Source: Carya illinoinensis (Eukaryota > Streptophyta > Magnoliopsida > Fagales > Juglandaceae). Taken from it: 64,000 bases of DNA. Positions 23,440 through 36,605 of this stretch are shown piece by piece; position 1 is the first letter of the stretch, and each line of letters opens with the position of its first letter. The translations under genes were made by a program, and so were the position numbers. The notes under the pieces were generated by a model. It did not search any database and was not told the origin of the DNA. It saw nothing but the letters and a program-made list of their open reading frames with translations. The stretch is from positions 21,418,894 to 21,482,893 of the forward strand of contig NC_056765.1 of NCBI RefSeq assembly GCF_018687715.1, in the 5' to 3' direction.

Positions 23440-26400
23440 ATGTATCACACATCACTACGACCAAAGCCATGTCAATTTCCAATTGACTACGAATCGGAAG
23501 ATATGTGCACCTTCAAGTGCATTCCTACAATTCCGCCCTTAGCCTCGCCGTTTTTGACCTTTTCCTCAGGGGAAACTTCTTCGTGTACACACCTGCCTGA
23601 CCCTCGTTGTTCAGTTCTTGGTTTGGACGAAATGGCACCAAGAAATCTGTCTTTAACTTCATTCATCGTATTGAAGCCCGCCCACATAAATCCATTGGTT
23701 TCCCTCAAGCCCAAGGAGCTCCACATGAGGCTAGTTTGCTCATCCAGCCATTGTTAAGTTTCTAACTAGACTAAAGCGCATTAATCAACTTAAAGATGAT
23801 TAGTAATCTTTAAACCATGTTTTGAGCTTAATTTCACTTCAAATTCATTCTCTCCCTTTCATCTGCACCTTTTTGATATTATTGTTGTCTTACATTATTC
23901 TTAGATTGATTTAGAAGATTAGCCTCAATGTATCACACATCACTAGGACCAAAGCCATGTCAATTTCCAATTGACTACGAATCGGAAGATATGTGCACCT
24001 TCAAGTGCATTCGTCCAATTCCGCCCTTAGCCTCGCCGTTTTTGACCTTTTCCTCAAGGGAAACTTCTTCGTGTACACACCTGCCTGACCCTCGTAGTTC
24101 AGTTCTTGGTTTGGACGAAATGGCACCAAGAAATCTGTCTTTAACTTCATTCATCGTATTGAAGCTCGCCCACATAAATCCATTCGTTTCCCTCAAGCCC
24201 AAGGAGCTCCACATGAGGCTAGTTTGCTCATCCAGCCATTGTTAAGTTTCTAACTAGAGTAAAGCGCATTAATCAACTTAAAGATGATTAGTAATCTTTA
24301 AACCATGTTTTGAGCTTAATTTCCCTTCAAAATCATTCTCTCCGTTTCATTTGCACCTTTTTGATGTTATTGTTGTTTTACATTATTCTTAGATTGATTT
24401 AGAAGATTAGCCTCAATGTATCACACATCACTACGACCAAAGCCATGTCAATTTCCAATTGACTACGAATCGGAAGATATGAGCACCTTCAAGTGCATTC
24501 CTACAATTCCGCCCTTAGCCCCGCTGTTTTTGACCTTTTCCTCAGGGGAAACTTCTTCGTGTACACACTTGCCTGACCCTCGTAGTTCAGTTCTTGGTTT
24601 GGACAAAATGGCACCATGAAATCTGTCTTTAACTTCATTCATCGTATTGAAGCCCGCCCACATAAATCCATTGGTTTCCCTCAAGCCCAAGGAGCTCCAC
24701 ATGAGGCTAGTTTGCTCATCCAGCCATTGTTAAGTTTCTAACTAGACTAAAGCGCATTAATCAACTTAAAGATCATTTGTAATCTTTAAACTATGTTTTG
24801 AGCTAAATTTCCCGTCAAATTCATTCTCTCCCTTTCATCTGCACCTTTTTGATATTATTGTTGTCTTACATTATTCTTAGATTGATTTAGAAGATTAGCC
24901 TCGATGTATCACACATCACTAGGATTGGCCATGTCAATTTCCAATTGACTACGAATCGGAAGATATGAGCACCTTCAAGTGCATTCCTACAATTCCGCCC
25001 TTAGACTCGCCGTTTTTGACCTTTTCCTTAGGGGAAACTTCTTCGTGTACACACCTCCCTGACCCTCGTAGTTCAGTTCTTGGTTTGGACGAAATGGCAC
25101 CAAGAAATCTGTCTTTGACTTCATTCATCGTATTGAAGCTCGCCCACATAAATCCATTCGTTTCTCTCAAGCCCAAGGAGTTCCACATGAGGCTAGTTTG
25201 CTCATCCAGCCATTGTTAAGTTTCTAACTAGACTAAAGCGCATTAATCAACTTAAAGATGATTAGTAATCTTTAAACCATGTTTTGAGCTTAATTTCCCT
25301 TCAAATTCATTCTCTCCGTTTCATTTGCACCTTTTTGATGTTATTGTTGTTTTACATTATTCTTAGATTGATTTAGAAGATTAGCCTCAATGTATCACAC
25401 ATCACTACGACCAAAGCCATGTCAATTTCCAATTGACTACGAATCGGAAGATATGTGCACCTTCAAGTGCATTCCTACAATTCCGCCCTTAGCCTCGCCG
25501 TTTTTGACCTTTTCCTCAGGGGAAACTTCTTCGTGTACACACCTGCCTGACCCTCGTTGTTCAGTTCTTGGTTTGGACGAAATGGCACCAAGAAATCTGT
25601 CTTTAACTTCATTCATCGTATTGAAGCCCGCCCACATAAATCCATTGGTTTCCCTCAAGCCCAAGGAGCTCCACATGAGGCTAGTTTGCTCATCCAGACA
25701 TTGTTAAGTCTCTAACTAGACTAAAGCGCATTAATCAACTTAAAGATGATTAGTAATCTTTAAACCATGTTTTGAGCTTACTTTCGCTTCAAATTCATTC
25801 TCTCCCTTTCATCTGTACCTTTTTGATATTATTGTTGTCTTACATTATTCTTAGATTGATTTAGAAGATTAGCCTCAATGTATCACACATCACTAGGACC
25901 AAAGCCATGTCAATTTCCAATTGACTACGAATCGGAAGATATGTGCACCTTCAAGTGCATTCGTACAATTCCGCCCTTAGCCTCGCCATTTTTGACCTTT
26001 TCCTCAAGGGAAACTTCTTCGTGTACACACCTGCCTGACCCTCGTAGTTCAGTTCTTGGTTTGGACGAAATGGCACCAAGAAATCTGTCTTTAACTTCAT
26101 TCATCGTATTGAAGCTCGCCCACATAAATCCATTCGTTTCCCTCAAGCCCAAGGAGCTCCACATGAGGCTAGTTTGCTCATCCAGCCATTGTTAAGTTTC
26201 TAACTAGACTAAAGCGCATTAATCAACTTAAAGATGATTTGTAATCTTTAAACTATGTTTTGAGCTAAATTTCCCGTCAAATTCATTCTCTCCCTTTCAT
26301 CTGCACCTTTATGATATTATTGTTGTCTTACATTATTCTTAGATTGATTTAGAAGATTAGCCTCGATGTATCACACATCACTAGGATTGGCCATGTCAAT

Positions 26401-26851
26401 TTCCAATTGACTACGAATCGGAAGATATGAGCACCTTCAAGTGCATTCCTACAATTCCGCCCTTAGCCTCGCCGTTTTTGACCTTTTCCTTAGGGGAAAC
26501 TTCTTCGTGTACACACCTCCCTGACCCTCGTAGTTCAGTTCTTGGTTTGGACGAAATGGCACCAAGAAATCTGTCTTTGACTTCATTCATCGTATTGAAG
26601 CTCGCCCACATAAATCCATTCATTTCTCTCAAGCCCAACGAGTTCCACATGAGGCTAGTTTGCTCATCCAGCCATTGTTAAGTTTCTAACTAGACTAAAG
26701 CGCATTAATCAACTTAAAGATGATTAGTAATCTTTAAACTATGTTTTGAGCTTAATTTCCCTTCAAATTCATTCTCTCCGTTTCGTTTGCACCTTTTTGA
26801 TATTATTGTTGTTTTACATTATTCTTAGATTGATTTAGAAGATAAGCCTCG
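23440..26851. repeat. HOR units 7 and 8 (4 and 3 monomers)
   Basis: Starts: R 23440, P 23928, C 24416, J 24904; then R 25390, L 25878, J 26366. The J-R pair 22954-23927 is repeated at 24904-25877, offset 1950 bp. The C copy at 24416 has GCACCATGA, a TGA in the + frame, and GATCATTTG in the spacer loop. The J at 24904 has CCTTAGACTCG. Confidence 0.75.
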
Positions 26852-29800
26852 ATGTATCACACATCGCTAGGACCAAAGCCAAGTCAATTTCCAATTGACT
26901 ACGAATCGGAAGATATGTGCACCTTCAAGTGCATTCGTACAATTCCGCCCTTAGCCTCGCCGTTTTTGACCTTTTCCTCAAGGGAAACTTCTTCGTGTAC
27001 ACACCACCCTGACCCTCGTAGTTCAGTTCTTGGTTTGGACGAAATGGCACCAAGAAATCTGTCTTTAACTTCATTCATCGTATTCAAGCTCGCCCACATA
27101 AATCCATTCGTTTCCCTCAAGCCCAAGGAGTTCCACATGAGGCTAGTTGTCTCATCCAGCCATTACTAAGTTTCTAACCAGACTAAAGCGCATTAATACT
27201 CTTAAAGATGATTAGTAATCTTTAAACCATGTTTTGACCTTAATTTCCCTTCAAATTCATTCTGTCCGTTTCATTTGCTCCTTTTTGATGTTATTGTTGT
27301 TTTACATTATTCTTAGATTGATTTAGAAGATTAGCCTCAATGTATCACACATCACTACGACCAAAGCCATGTCAATTTCCAATTGACTACGAATCGGAAG
27401 ATATGAGCACCTTCAAGTGCATTCCTACAATTCCGCCCTTAGCCTCGCTGTTTTTGACCTTTTCCTCAGGGGAAACTTCTTCGTGTACACACCTGCCTGA
27501 CCCTCGTTGTTCAGTTCTTGGTTTGGACGAAATGGCACCAAGAAATCTGTCTTTAAATTCATTCATCGTATTGAAGCCCGCCCACATAAATCCATTGGTT
27601 TCCCTCAAGCCCAAGGAGCTCCACATGAGGCTAGTTTGCTCATCCAGCCATTGTTAAGTTTCTAACTAGACTAAAGCGCATTAATCAACTTAAAGATGAT
27701 TAGTAATCTTTAAACCATGTTTTGAGCTTAATTTCGCTTCAAATTCATTCTCTCCCTTTCATCTGCACCTTTTTGATATTATTGTTGTCTTACATTATTC
27801 TTAGATTGATTTAGAAGATTAGCCTCAATGTATCACACATCACTAGGACCAAAGCCATGTCAATTTCCAATTGACTACGAATCGGAAGATATGTGCACCT
27901 TCAAGTGCATTCGTCCAATTCCGCCCTTAGCCTCGCCGTTTTTGACCTTTTCCTCAAGGGAAACTTCTTCGTGTACACACCTGCCTGACCCTCGTAGTTC
28001 AGTTCTTGGTTTGGACGAAATGGCACCAAGAAATCTGTCTTTAACTTCATTCATCGTATTGAAGCTCGCCCACATAAATCCATTCGTTTCCCTCAAGCCC
28101 AAGGAGCTCCACATGAGGCTAGTTTGCTCATCCAGCCATTGTTAAGTTTCTAACTAGAGTAAAGCGCATTAATCAACTTAAAGATGATTAGTAATCTTTA
28201 AACCATGTTTCGAGCTTAATTTCCCTTCAAAATCATTCTCTCCGTTTCATTTGCACCTTTTTGATGTTATTGTTGTTTTACATTATTCTTAGATTGATTT
28301 AGAAGATTAGCCTCAATGTATCACACATCACTACGACCAAAGCCATGTCAATTTCCAATTGACTACGAATCGGAAGATATGAGCACCTTCAAGTGCATTC
28401 CTACAATTCCGCCCTTAGCCTCGCTGTTTTTGACCTTTTCCTCAGGGGAAACTTCTTCGTGTACACACCTGCCTGACCCTCGTAGTTCAGTTCTTGGTTT
28501 GGACAAAATGGCACCAAGAAATCTGTCTTTAACTTCATTCATCGTATTGAAGCCCGCCCACATAAATCCATTGGTTTCCCTCAAGCCCAAGGAGCTCCAC
28601 ATGAGGCTAGTTTGCTCATCCAGCCATTGTTAAGTTTCTAACTAGACTAAAGCGCATTAATCAACTTAAAGATGATTAGTAATCTTTAAACCATGTTTTG
28701 AGCTTAATTTCGCTTCAAATTCATTCTCTCCCTTTCATCTGCACCTTTTTGATATTATTGTTGTCTTACATTATTCTTAGATTGATTTAGAAGATTAGCC
28801 TCAATGTATCACACATCACTAGGACCAAAGCCATGTCAATTTCCAATTGACTACGAATCGGAAGATATGTGCACCTTCAAGTGCATTCGTACAATTCCGC
28901 CCTTAGCCTCGCCCTTTTTGACCTTTTCCTCAAGGGAAACTTCTTCGTGTACACACCTGCCTGACCCTCGTAGTTCAGTTCTTGGTTTGGACGAAATGGC
29001 ACCAAGAAATCTGTCTTTAACTTCATTCATCGTATTGAAGCTCGCCCACATAAATCCATTCGTTTCCCTCAAGCCCAAGGAGCTCCACATGAGGCTAGTT
29101 TGCTCATCCAGCCATTGTTAAGTTTCTAACTAGACTAAAGCGCATTAATCAACTTAAAGATCATTAGTAATCTTTAAACCATGTTTTGAGCTTAATTTCG
29201 CTTCAAATTCATTCTCTCCCTTTCATCTGCACCTTTTTGATATTATTGTTGTCTTACATTATTCTTAGATTGATTTAGAAGATTAGCCTCAATGTATCAC
29301 ACATCACAAGGACCAAAGCCATGTGAATTTCCAATTGACTACGAATCGGAAGATATGTGCACCTTCAAGTGCATTCGTACAATTCCGCCCTTAGCCTCGC
29401 CGTTTTTGACCTTTTACTCAAGGGAAACTTCTTCGTGTACACACCTGCCTGACCCTCGTAGTTCAGTTCTTGGTTTGGACGAAATGGCACCAAGAAATCT
29501 GTCTTTAACTTCATTCATCGTATTGAAGCTCGCCCACATAAATCCATTCGTTTCCCTCAAGCCCAAGGAGCTCCACATGAGGCTAGTTTGCTCATCCAGC
29601 CATTGTTAAGTTTCTAACTAGACTAAAGCGCATTAATCAACTTAAAGATGATTAGTAATCTTTAAACCATGTTTTGAGCTTAATTTCGCTTCAAATTCAT
29701 TCTCTCCCTTTCATCTGCACCTTTTTGATATTATTGTTGTCTTACATTATTCTTAGATTGATTTAGAAGATTAGCCTCGATGTATCACACATCACTAGGA

Positions 29801-30265
29801 TTGGCCATGTCAATTTCCAATTGACTACGAATCGGAAGATATGAGCACCTTCAAGTGCATTCCTACAATTCCGCCCTTAGCCTCGCCGTTTTTGACCTTT
29901 TCCTTAGGGGAAACTTCTTCGTGTACACACCTCCCTGACCCTCGTAGTTCAGTTCTTGGTTTGGACAAAATGGCACCAAGAAATCTGTCTTTGACTTCAT
30001 TCATCGTATTGAAGCTCGCCCACATAAATCCATTCGTTTCTCTCAAGCCCAAGGAGTTCCACATGAGGCTAGTTTGCTCATCCAGCCATTGTTAAGTTTC
30101 TAACTAGACTAAAGCGCATTAATCAACTTAAAGATGATTAGTAATCTTTAAACTATGTTTTGAGCTTAATTTCCCTTCAAATTCATTCTCTCCGTTTCGT
30201 TTGCACCTTTTTGATATTATTGTTGTTTTACATTATTCTTAGATTGATTTAGAAGATAAGCCTCG
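26852..30265. repeat. HOR unit 9, 7 monomers, 3414 bp
   Basis: Class order and starts: A 26852, R 27340, P 27828, C 28316, L 28804, L* 29292, J 29780. The block from about 26366 to 28803 reappears at 29780-32217, offset 3414 bp. Both A copies share rare tail changes: TAATACTCTT, TTTGACCTT, CTGTCCG and TTGCTCC. Confidence 0.8.
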
Positions 30266-33191
30266 ATGTATCACACATCGCTAGGACCAAAGCCAAGTCA
30301 ATTTCCAATTGACTACGAATCGGAAGATATGTGCACCTTCAAGTGCATTCGTACAATTCCGCCCTTAGCCTCGCCGTTTTTGACCTTTTCCTCAAGGGAA
30401 ACTTCTTCGTGTACACACCACCCTGACCCTCGTAGTTCAGTTCTTGGTTTGGACGAAATGGCACCAAGAAATCTGTCTTTAACTTCATTCATCGTATTGA
30501 AGCTCGCCCACATAAATCCATTCGTTTCCCTCAAGCCCAAGGAGTTCCACATGAGGCTAGTTTGCTCATCCAGCCATTACTAAGTTTCTAACCAGACTAA
30601 AGCGCATTAATACTCTTAAAGATGATTAGTAATCTTTAAACCATGTTTTGACCTTAATTTCCCTTCAAATTCATTCTGTCCGTTTCATTTGCTCCTTTTT
30701 GATGTTATTGTTGTTTTACATTATTCTTAGATTGATTTAGAAGATTAGCCTCAATGTATCACACATCACTACGACCAAAGCCATGTCAATTTCCAATTGA
30801 CTACGAATCAGAAGATATGAGGACCTTCAAGTGCATTCCTACAATTCCGCCCTTAGCCTCGCCGTTTTTGACCTTTTCCTCAGGGGAAACTTCTTCGTGT
30901 ACACACCTGCCTGACCCTCGTTGTTCAGTTCTTGGTTTGGACGAAATGGCACCAAGAAATCTGTCTTTAACTTCATTCATCGTATTGAAGCCCGCCCACA
31001 TAAATCCATTGGTTTCCCTCAAGCCCAAGGAGCTCCACATGAGGCTAGTTTGCTCATCCAGCCATTGTTAAGTTTCTAACTAGACTAAAGCGCATTAATC
31101 AACTTAAAGATGATTAGTAATCTTTAAACCATGTTTTGAGCTTAATTTCGCTTCAAATTCATTCTCTCCCTTTCATCTGCACCTTTTTGATATTATTGTT
31201 GTCTTACATTATTCTTAGATTGATTTAGAAGATTAGCCTCAATGTATCACACATCACTAGGACCAAAGCCATGTCAATTTCCAATTGACTACGAATCGGA
31301 AGATATGTGCACCTTCAAGTGCATTCGTCCAATTCCGCCCTTAGCCTCGCCGTTTTTGTCCTTTTCCTCAAGGGAAACTTCTTCGTGTACACACCTGCCT
31401 GACCCTCGTAGTTCAGTTCTTGGTTTGGACGAAATGGCACCAAGAAATCTGTCTTTAACTTCATTCATCGTATTGAAGCTCGCCCACATAAATCCATTCG
31501 TTTCCCTCAAGCCCAAGGAGCTCCACATGAGGCTAGTTTGCTCATCCAGCCATTGTTAAGTTTCTAACTAGAGTAAAGCGCATTAATCAACTTAAAGATG
31601 ATTAGTAATCTTTAAACCATGTTTTGAGCTTAATTTCCCTTCAAAATCATTCTCTCCGTTTCATTTGCACCTTTTTGATGTTATTGTTGTTTTACATTAT
31701 TCTTAGATTGATTTAGAAGATTAGCCTCAATGTATCACACATCACTACGACCAAAGCCATGTCAATTTCCAATTGACTACGAATCGGAAGATATGAGCAC
31801 CTTCAAGTGCATTCCTACAATTCCGCCCTTAGCCTCGCCGTTTTTGACCTTTTCCTCAGGGGAAACTTCTTCGTGTACACACCTGCCTGACCCTCGTAGT
31901 TCAGTTCTTGGTTTGGACAAAATGGCACCAAGAAATCTGTCTTTAACTTCATTCATCGTATTGAAGCCCGCCCACATAAATCCATTGGTTTCCCTCAAGC
32001 CCAAGGAGCTCCACATGAGGCTATTTTGCTCATCCAGCCATTGTTAAGTTTCTAACTAGACTAAAGCGCATTAATCAACTTAAAGATGATTAGTAATCTT
32101 TAAACCATGTTTTGAGCTTAATTTCGCTTCAAATTCATTCTCTCCCTTTCATCTGCACCTTTTTGATATTATTGTTGTCTTACATTATTCTTAGATTGAT
32201 TTAGAAGATTAGCCTCAATGTATCACACATCACTAGGACCAAAGCCATGTGAATTTCCAATTGACTACGAATCGGAAGATATGTGCACCTTCAAGTGCAT
32301 TCGTACAATTCCGCCCTTAGCCTCGCCGTTTTTCACCTTTTACTCAAGGGAAACTTCTTCGTGTACACACCTGCCTGACCCTCGTAGTTCAGTTCTTGGT
32401 TTGGACGAAATGGCACCAAGAAATCTGTCTTTAACTTCATTCATCGTATTGAAGCTCGCCCACATAAATCCATTCGTTTCCCTCAAGCCCAAGGAGCTCC
32501 ACATGAGGCTAGTTTGCTCATCCAGCCATTGTTAAGTTTCTAACTAGACTAAACCGCATTAATCAACTTAAAGATGATTTGTAATCTTTAAACGATGTTT
32601 TGAGCTAAATTTCCCGTCAAATTCATTCTCTCCCTTTCATCTGCACCTTTTTGATATTATTGTTGTCTTACATTATTCTTAGATTGATTTAAAAGAATAG
32701 CCTCGATGTATCACACATCACTAGGATTGGCCATGTCAATTTCCAATTGACTACGAATCGGAAGATATGAGCACCTTCAAGTGCATTCCTACAATTCCGC
32801 CCTTAGCCTAGCCGTTTTTGACCTTTTCCTTAGGGGAAACTTCTTCGTGTACACACCTCCCTGACCCTCGTAGTTCAGTTCTTGGTTTGGACGAAATGGC
32901 ACCAAGAAATCTGTCTTTAACTTCATTCATCGTATTGAAGCTCGCCCACAAAAATCCATTCGTTTCCCTCAAGCCCAAGGAGCTCCACATGAGGCTAGTT
33001 TGCTCATCCAGCCATTGTTAAGTTTCTAACTAGACTAAAGCGCATTAATCAACTTAAAGATGATTAGTAATCTTTAAACCCTGTTTTGGGCTTAATTTCC
33101 CTTCAAATTCATTCTCTCCGTTTCATTTGCACCTTTTTGATATTATTGTTGTTTTACATTATTCTTAGATTGATTTAGAAGATAAGCCTCG
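30266..33191. repeat. HOR unit 10, 6 monomers
   Basis: Class order and starts: A 30266, R 30754, P 31242, C 31730, L* 32218, J 32706. The last three monomers begin the five-monomer block duplicated at 34168. The J gains a TAG in the + frame (CCTTAGCCTAGCCG), a form shared with the J monomers at 35144, 42954, 46854, 51245 and 52707. Confidence 0.8.
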
Positions 33192-34167
33192 ATGTATCAC
33201 ACATCGCTAGGACCAAAGCCAAGTCAATTTCCAATTGACTACGAATCGGAAGATATGTGCACCTTCAAGTGCATTCGTACAATTCCGCCCTTAGCCTCGC
33301 CGTTTTTGACCTTTTCCTCAAGGGAAACTTCTTCGTGTACACACCACCCTGACCCTCGTAGTTCAGTTCTTAGTTTGGACGAAATGGCACCAAGAAATCT
33401 GTCTTTAACTTCATTCATCGTATTGAAGCCCGCCCACATAAATCCATTGGTTTCCCTCAAGCCCAAGGAGCTCCACATGAGGCTAGTTTGCTCATCCAGC
33501 CATTGTTAAGTTTCTAACTAGACTAAAGCGCATTAATCAACTTAAAGATGATTAGTAATCTTTAAACCATGTTTTGAGCTTAATTTCGCTTCAAATTCAT
33601 TCTCTCCCTTTCATCTGCACCTTTTTGATATTATTGTTGTCTTAAATTATTCTTAGATTGATTTAGAAGATTAGCCTCAATGTATCACACATCACTAGGA
33701 CCAAAGCCATGTCAATTTCCAATTGACTACGAATCGGAAGATATGTGCACCTTCAAGTGCATTCGTACAATTCCGCCCTTAGCCTCGCCGTTTTTGACCT
33801 TTTCCTCAAGGGAAACTTCTTCGTGTACACACCTGCCTGACCCTCGTAGTTGAGTTCTTGGTTTGGACGAAATGGCACCAAGAAATCTGTCTTTAACTTC
33901 ATTCATCGTATTGAAGCTCGCCCACATAAATCCATTCGTTTCCCTCAAGCCCAAGGAGCTCCACATGAGGCTAGTTTGCTCATCCAGCCGTTGTTAAGTT
34001 TCTAACTAGACTAAAGCGCATTAATCAACTTAAAGATGATTAGTAATCTTTAAACCATGTTTTGAGCTTAATTTCACTTCAAATTCATTCTCTCCGTTTC
34101 ATTTCCACCTTTTTGATGTTATTGTTGTTTTACATTATTCTTAGATTGATTTAGAAGATTAGCCTCA
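31730..34167. repeat. Five-monomer duplication, first copy (2438 bp)
   Basis: Monomers C 31730, L* 32218, J 32706, A 33192, L 33680. The copy at 34168-36605 follows immediately at offset 2438. Rare variants shared by both: GGCTATTTTG, TTTTTCACC, CTAAACCGC, AACGATGTT, AAAAGAATAG, CACAAAAATCC, ACCCTGTTTTGGG, TTCTTAGTTTGG, CTTAAATTATT, GTTGAGTTC, CAGCCGTTG and TTTCCACC. I saw no difference between the copies when reading them side by side. Confidence 0.9.
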
Positions 34168-36605
34168 ATGTATCACACATCACTACGACCAAAGCCATGT
34201 CAATTTCCAATTGACTACGAATCGGAAGATATGAGCACCTTCAAGTGCATTCCTACAATTCCGCCCTTAGCCTCGCCGTTTTTGACCTTTTCCTCAGGGG
34301 AAACTTCTTCGTGTACACACCTGCCTGACCCTCGTAGTTCAGTTCTTGGTTTGGACAAAATGGCACCAAGAAATCTGTCTTTAACTTCATTCATCGTATT
34401 GAAGCCCGCCCACATAAATCCATTGGTTTCCCTCAAGCCCAAGGAGCTCCACATGAGGCTATTTTGCTCATCCAGCCATTGTTAAGTTTCTAACTAGACT
34501 AAAGCGCATTAATCAACTTAAAGATGATTAGTAATCTTTAAACCATGTTTTGAGCTTAATTTCGCTTCAAATTCATTCTCTCCCTTTCATCTGCACCTTT
34601 TTGATATTATTGTTGTCTTACATTATTCTTAGATTGATTTAGAAGATTAGCCTCAATGTATCACACATCACTAGGACCAAAGCCATGTGAATTTCCAATT
34701 GACTACGAATCGGAAGATATGTGCACCTTCAAGTGCATTCGTACAATTCCGCCCTTAGCCTCGCCGTTTTTCACCTTTTACTCAAGGGAAACTTCTTCGT
34801 GTACACACCTGCCTGACCCTCGTAGTTCAGTTCTTGGTTTGGACGAAATGGCACCAAGAAATCTGTCTTTAACTTCATTCATCGTATTGAAGCTCGCCCA
34901 CATAAATCCATTCGTTTCCCTCAAGCCCAAGGAGCTCCACATGAGGCTAGTTTGCTCATCCAGCCATTGTTAAGTTTCTAACTAGACTAAACCGCATTAA
35001 TCAACTTAAAGATGATTTGTAATCTTTAAACGATGTTTTGAGCTAAATTTCCCGTCAAATTCATTCTCTCCCTTTCATCTGCACCTTTTTGATATTATTG
35101 TTGTCTTACATTATTCTTAGATTGATTTAAAAGAATAGCCTCGATGTATCACACATCACTAGGATTGGCCATGTCAATTTCCAATTGACTACGAATCGGA
35201 AGATATGAGCACCTTCAAGTGCATTCCTACAATTCCGCCCTTAGCCTAGCCGTTTTTGACCTTTTCCTTAGGGGAAACTTCTTCGTGTACACACCTCCCT
35301 GACCCTCGTAGTTCAGTTCTTGGTTTGGACGAAATGGCACCAAGAAATCTGTCTTTAACTTCATTCATCGTATTGAAGCTCGCCCACAAAAATCCATTCG
35401 TTTCCCTCAAGCCCAAGGAGCTCCACATGAGGCTAGTTTGCTCATCCAGCCATTGTTAAGTTTCTAACTAGACTAAAGCGCATTAATCAACTTAAAGATG
35501 ATTAGTAATCTTTAAACCCTGTTTTGGGCTTAATTTCCCTTCAAATTCATTCTCTCCGTTTCATTTGCACCTTTTTGATATTATTGTTGTTTTACATTAT
35601 TCTTAGATTGATTTAGAAGATAAGCCTCGATGTATCACACATCGCTAGGACCAAAGCCAAGTCAATTTCCAATTGACTACGAATCGGAAGATATGTGCAC
35701 CTTCAAGTGCATTCGTACAATTCCGCCCTTAGCCTCGCCGTTTTTGACCTTTTCCTCAAGGGAAACTTCTTCGTGTACACACCACCCTGACCCTCGTAGT
35801 TCAGTTCTTAGTTTGGACGAAATGGCACCAAGAAATCTGTCTTTAACTTCATTCATCGTATTGAAGCCCGCCCACATAAATCCATTGGTTTCCCTCAAGC
35901 CCAAGGAGCTCCACATGAGGCTAGTTTGCTCATCCAGCCATTGTTAAGTTTCTAACTAGACTAAAGCGCATTAATCAACTTAAAGATGATTAGTAATCTT
36001 TAAACCATGTTTTGAGCTTAATTTCGCTTCAAATTCATTCTCTCCCTTTCATCTGCACCTTTTTGATATTATTGTTGTCTTAAATTATTCTTAGATTGAT
36101 TTAGAAGATTAGCCTCAATGTATCACACATCACTAGGACCAAAGCCATGTCAATTTCCAATTGACTACGAATCGGAAGATATGTGCACCTTCAAGTGCAT
36201 TCGTACAATTCCGCCCTTAGCCTCGCCGTTTTTGACCTTTTCCTCAAGGGAAACTTCTTCGTGTACACACCTGCCTGACCCTCGTAGTTGAGTTCTTGGT
36301 TTGGACGAAATGGCACCAAGAAATCTGTCTTTAACTTCATTCATCGTATTGAAGCTCGCCCACATAAATCCATTCGTTTCCCTCAAGCCCAAGGAGCTCC
36401 ACATGAGGCTAGTTTGCTCATCCAGCCGTTGTTAAGTTTCTAACTAGACTAAAGCGCATTAATCAACTTAAAGATGATTAGTAATCTTTAAACCATGTTT
36501 TGAGCTTAATTTCACTTCAAATTCATTCTCTCCGTTTCATTTCCACCTTTTTGATGTTATTGTTGTTTTACATTATTCTTAGATTGATTTAGAAGATTAG
36601 CCTCA
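34168..36605. repeat. Five-monomer duplication, second copy (2438 bp)
   Basis: Monomers C 34168, L* 34656, J 35144, A 35630, L 36118. It carries every rare variant of the first copy. The next monomer (36606) breaks the pattern: it has TACGACTCGG and R-type CTCGTTGTTC where a third copy would have C-type bases. Confidence 0.9.
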
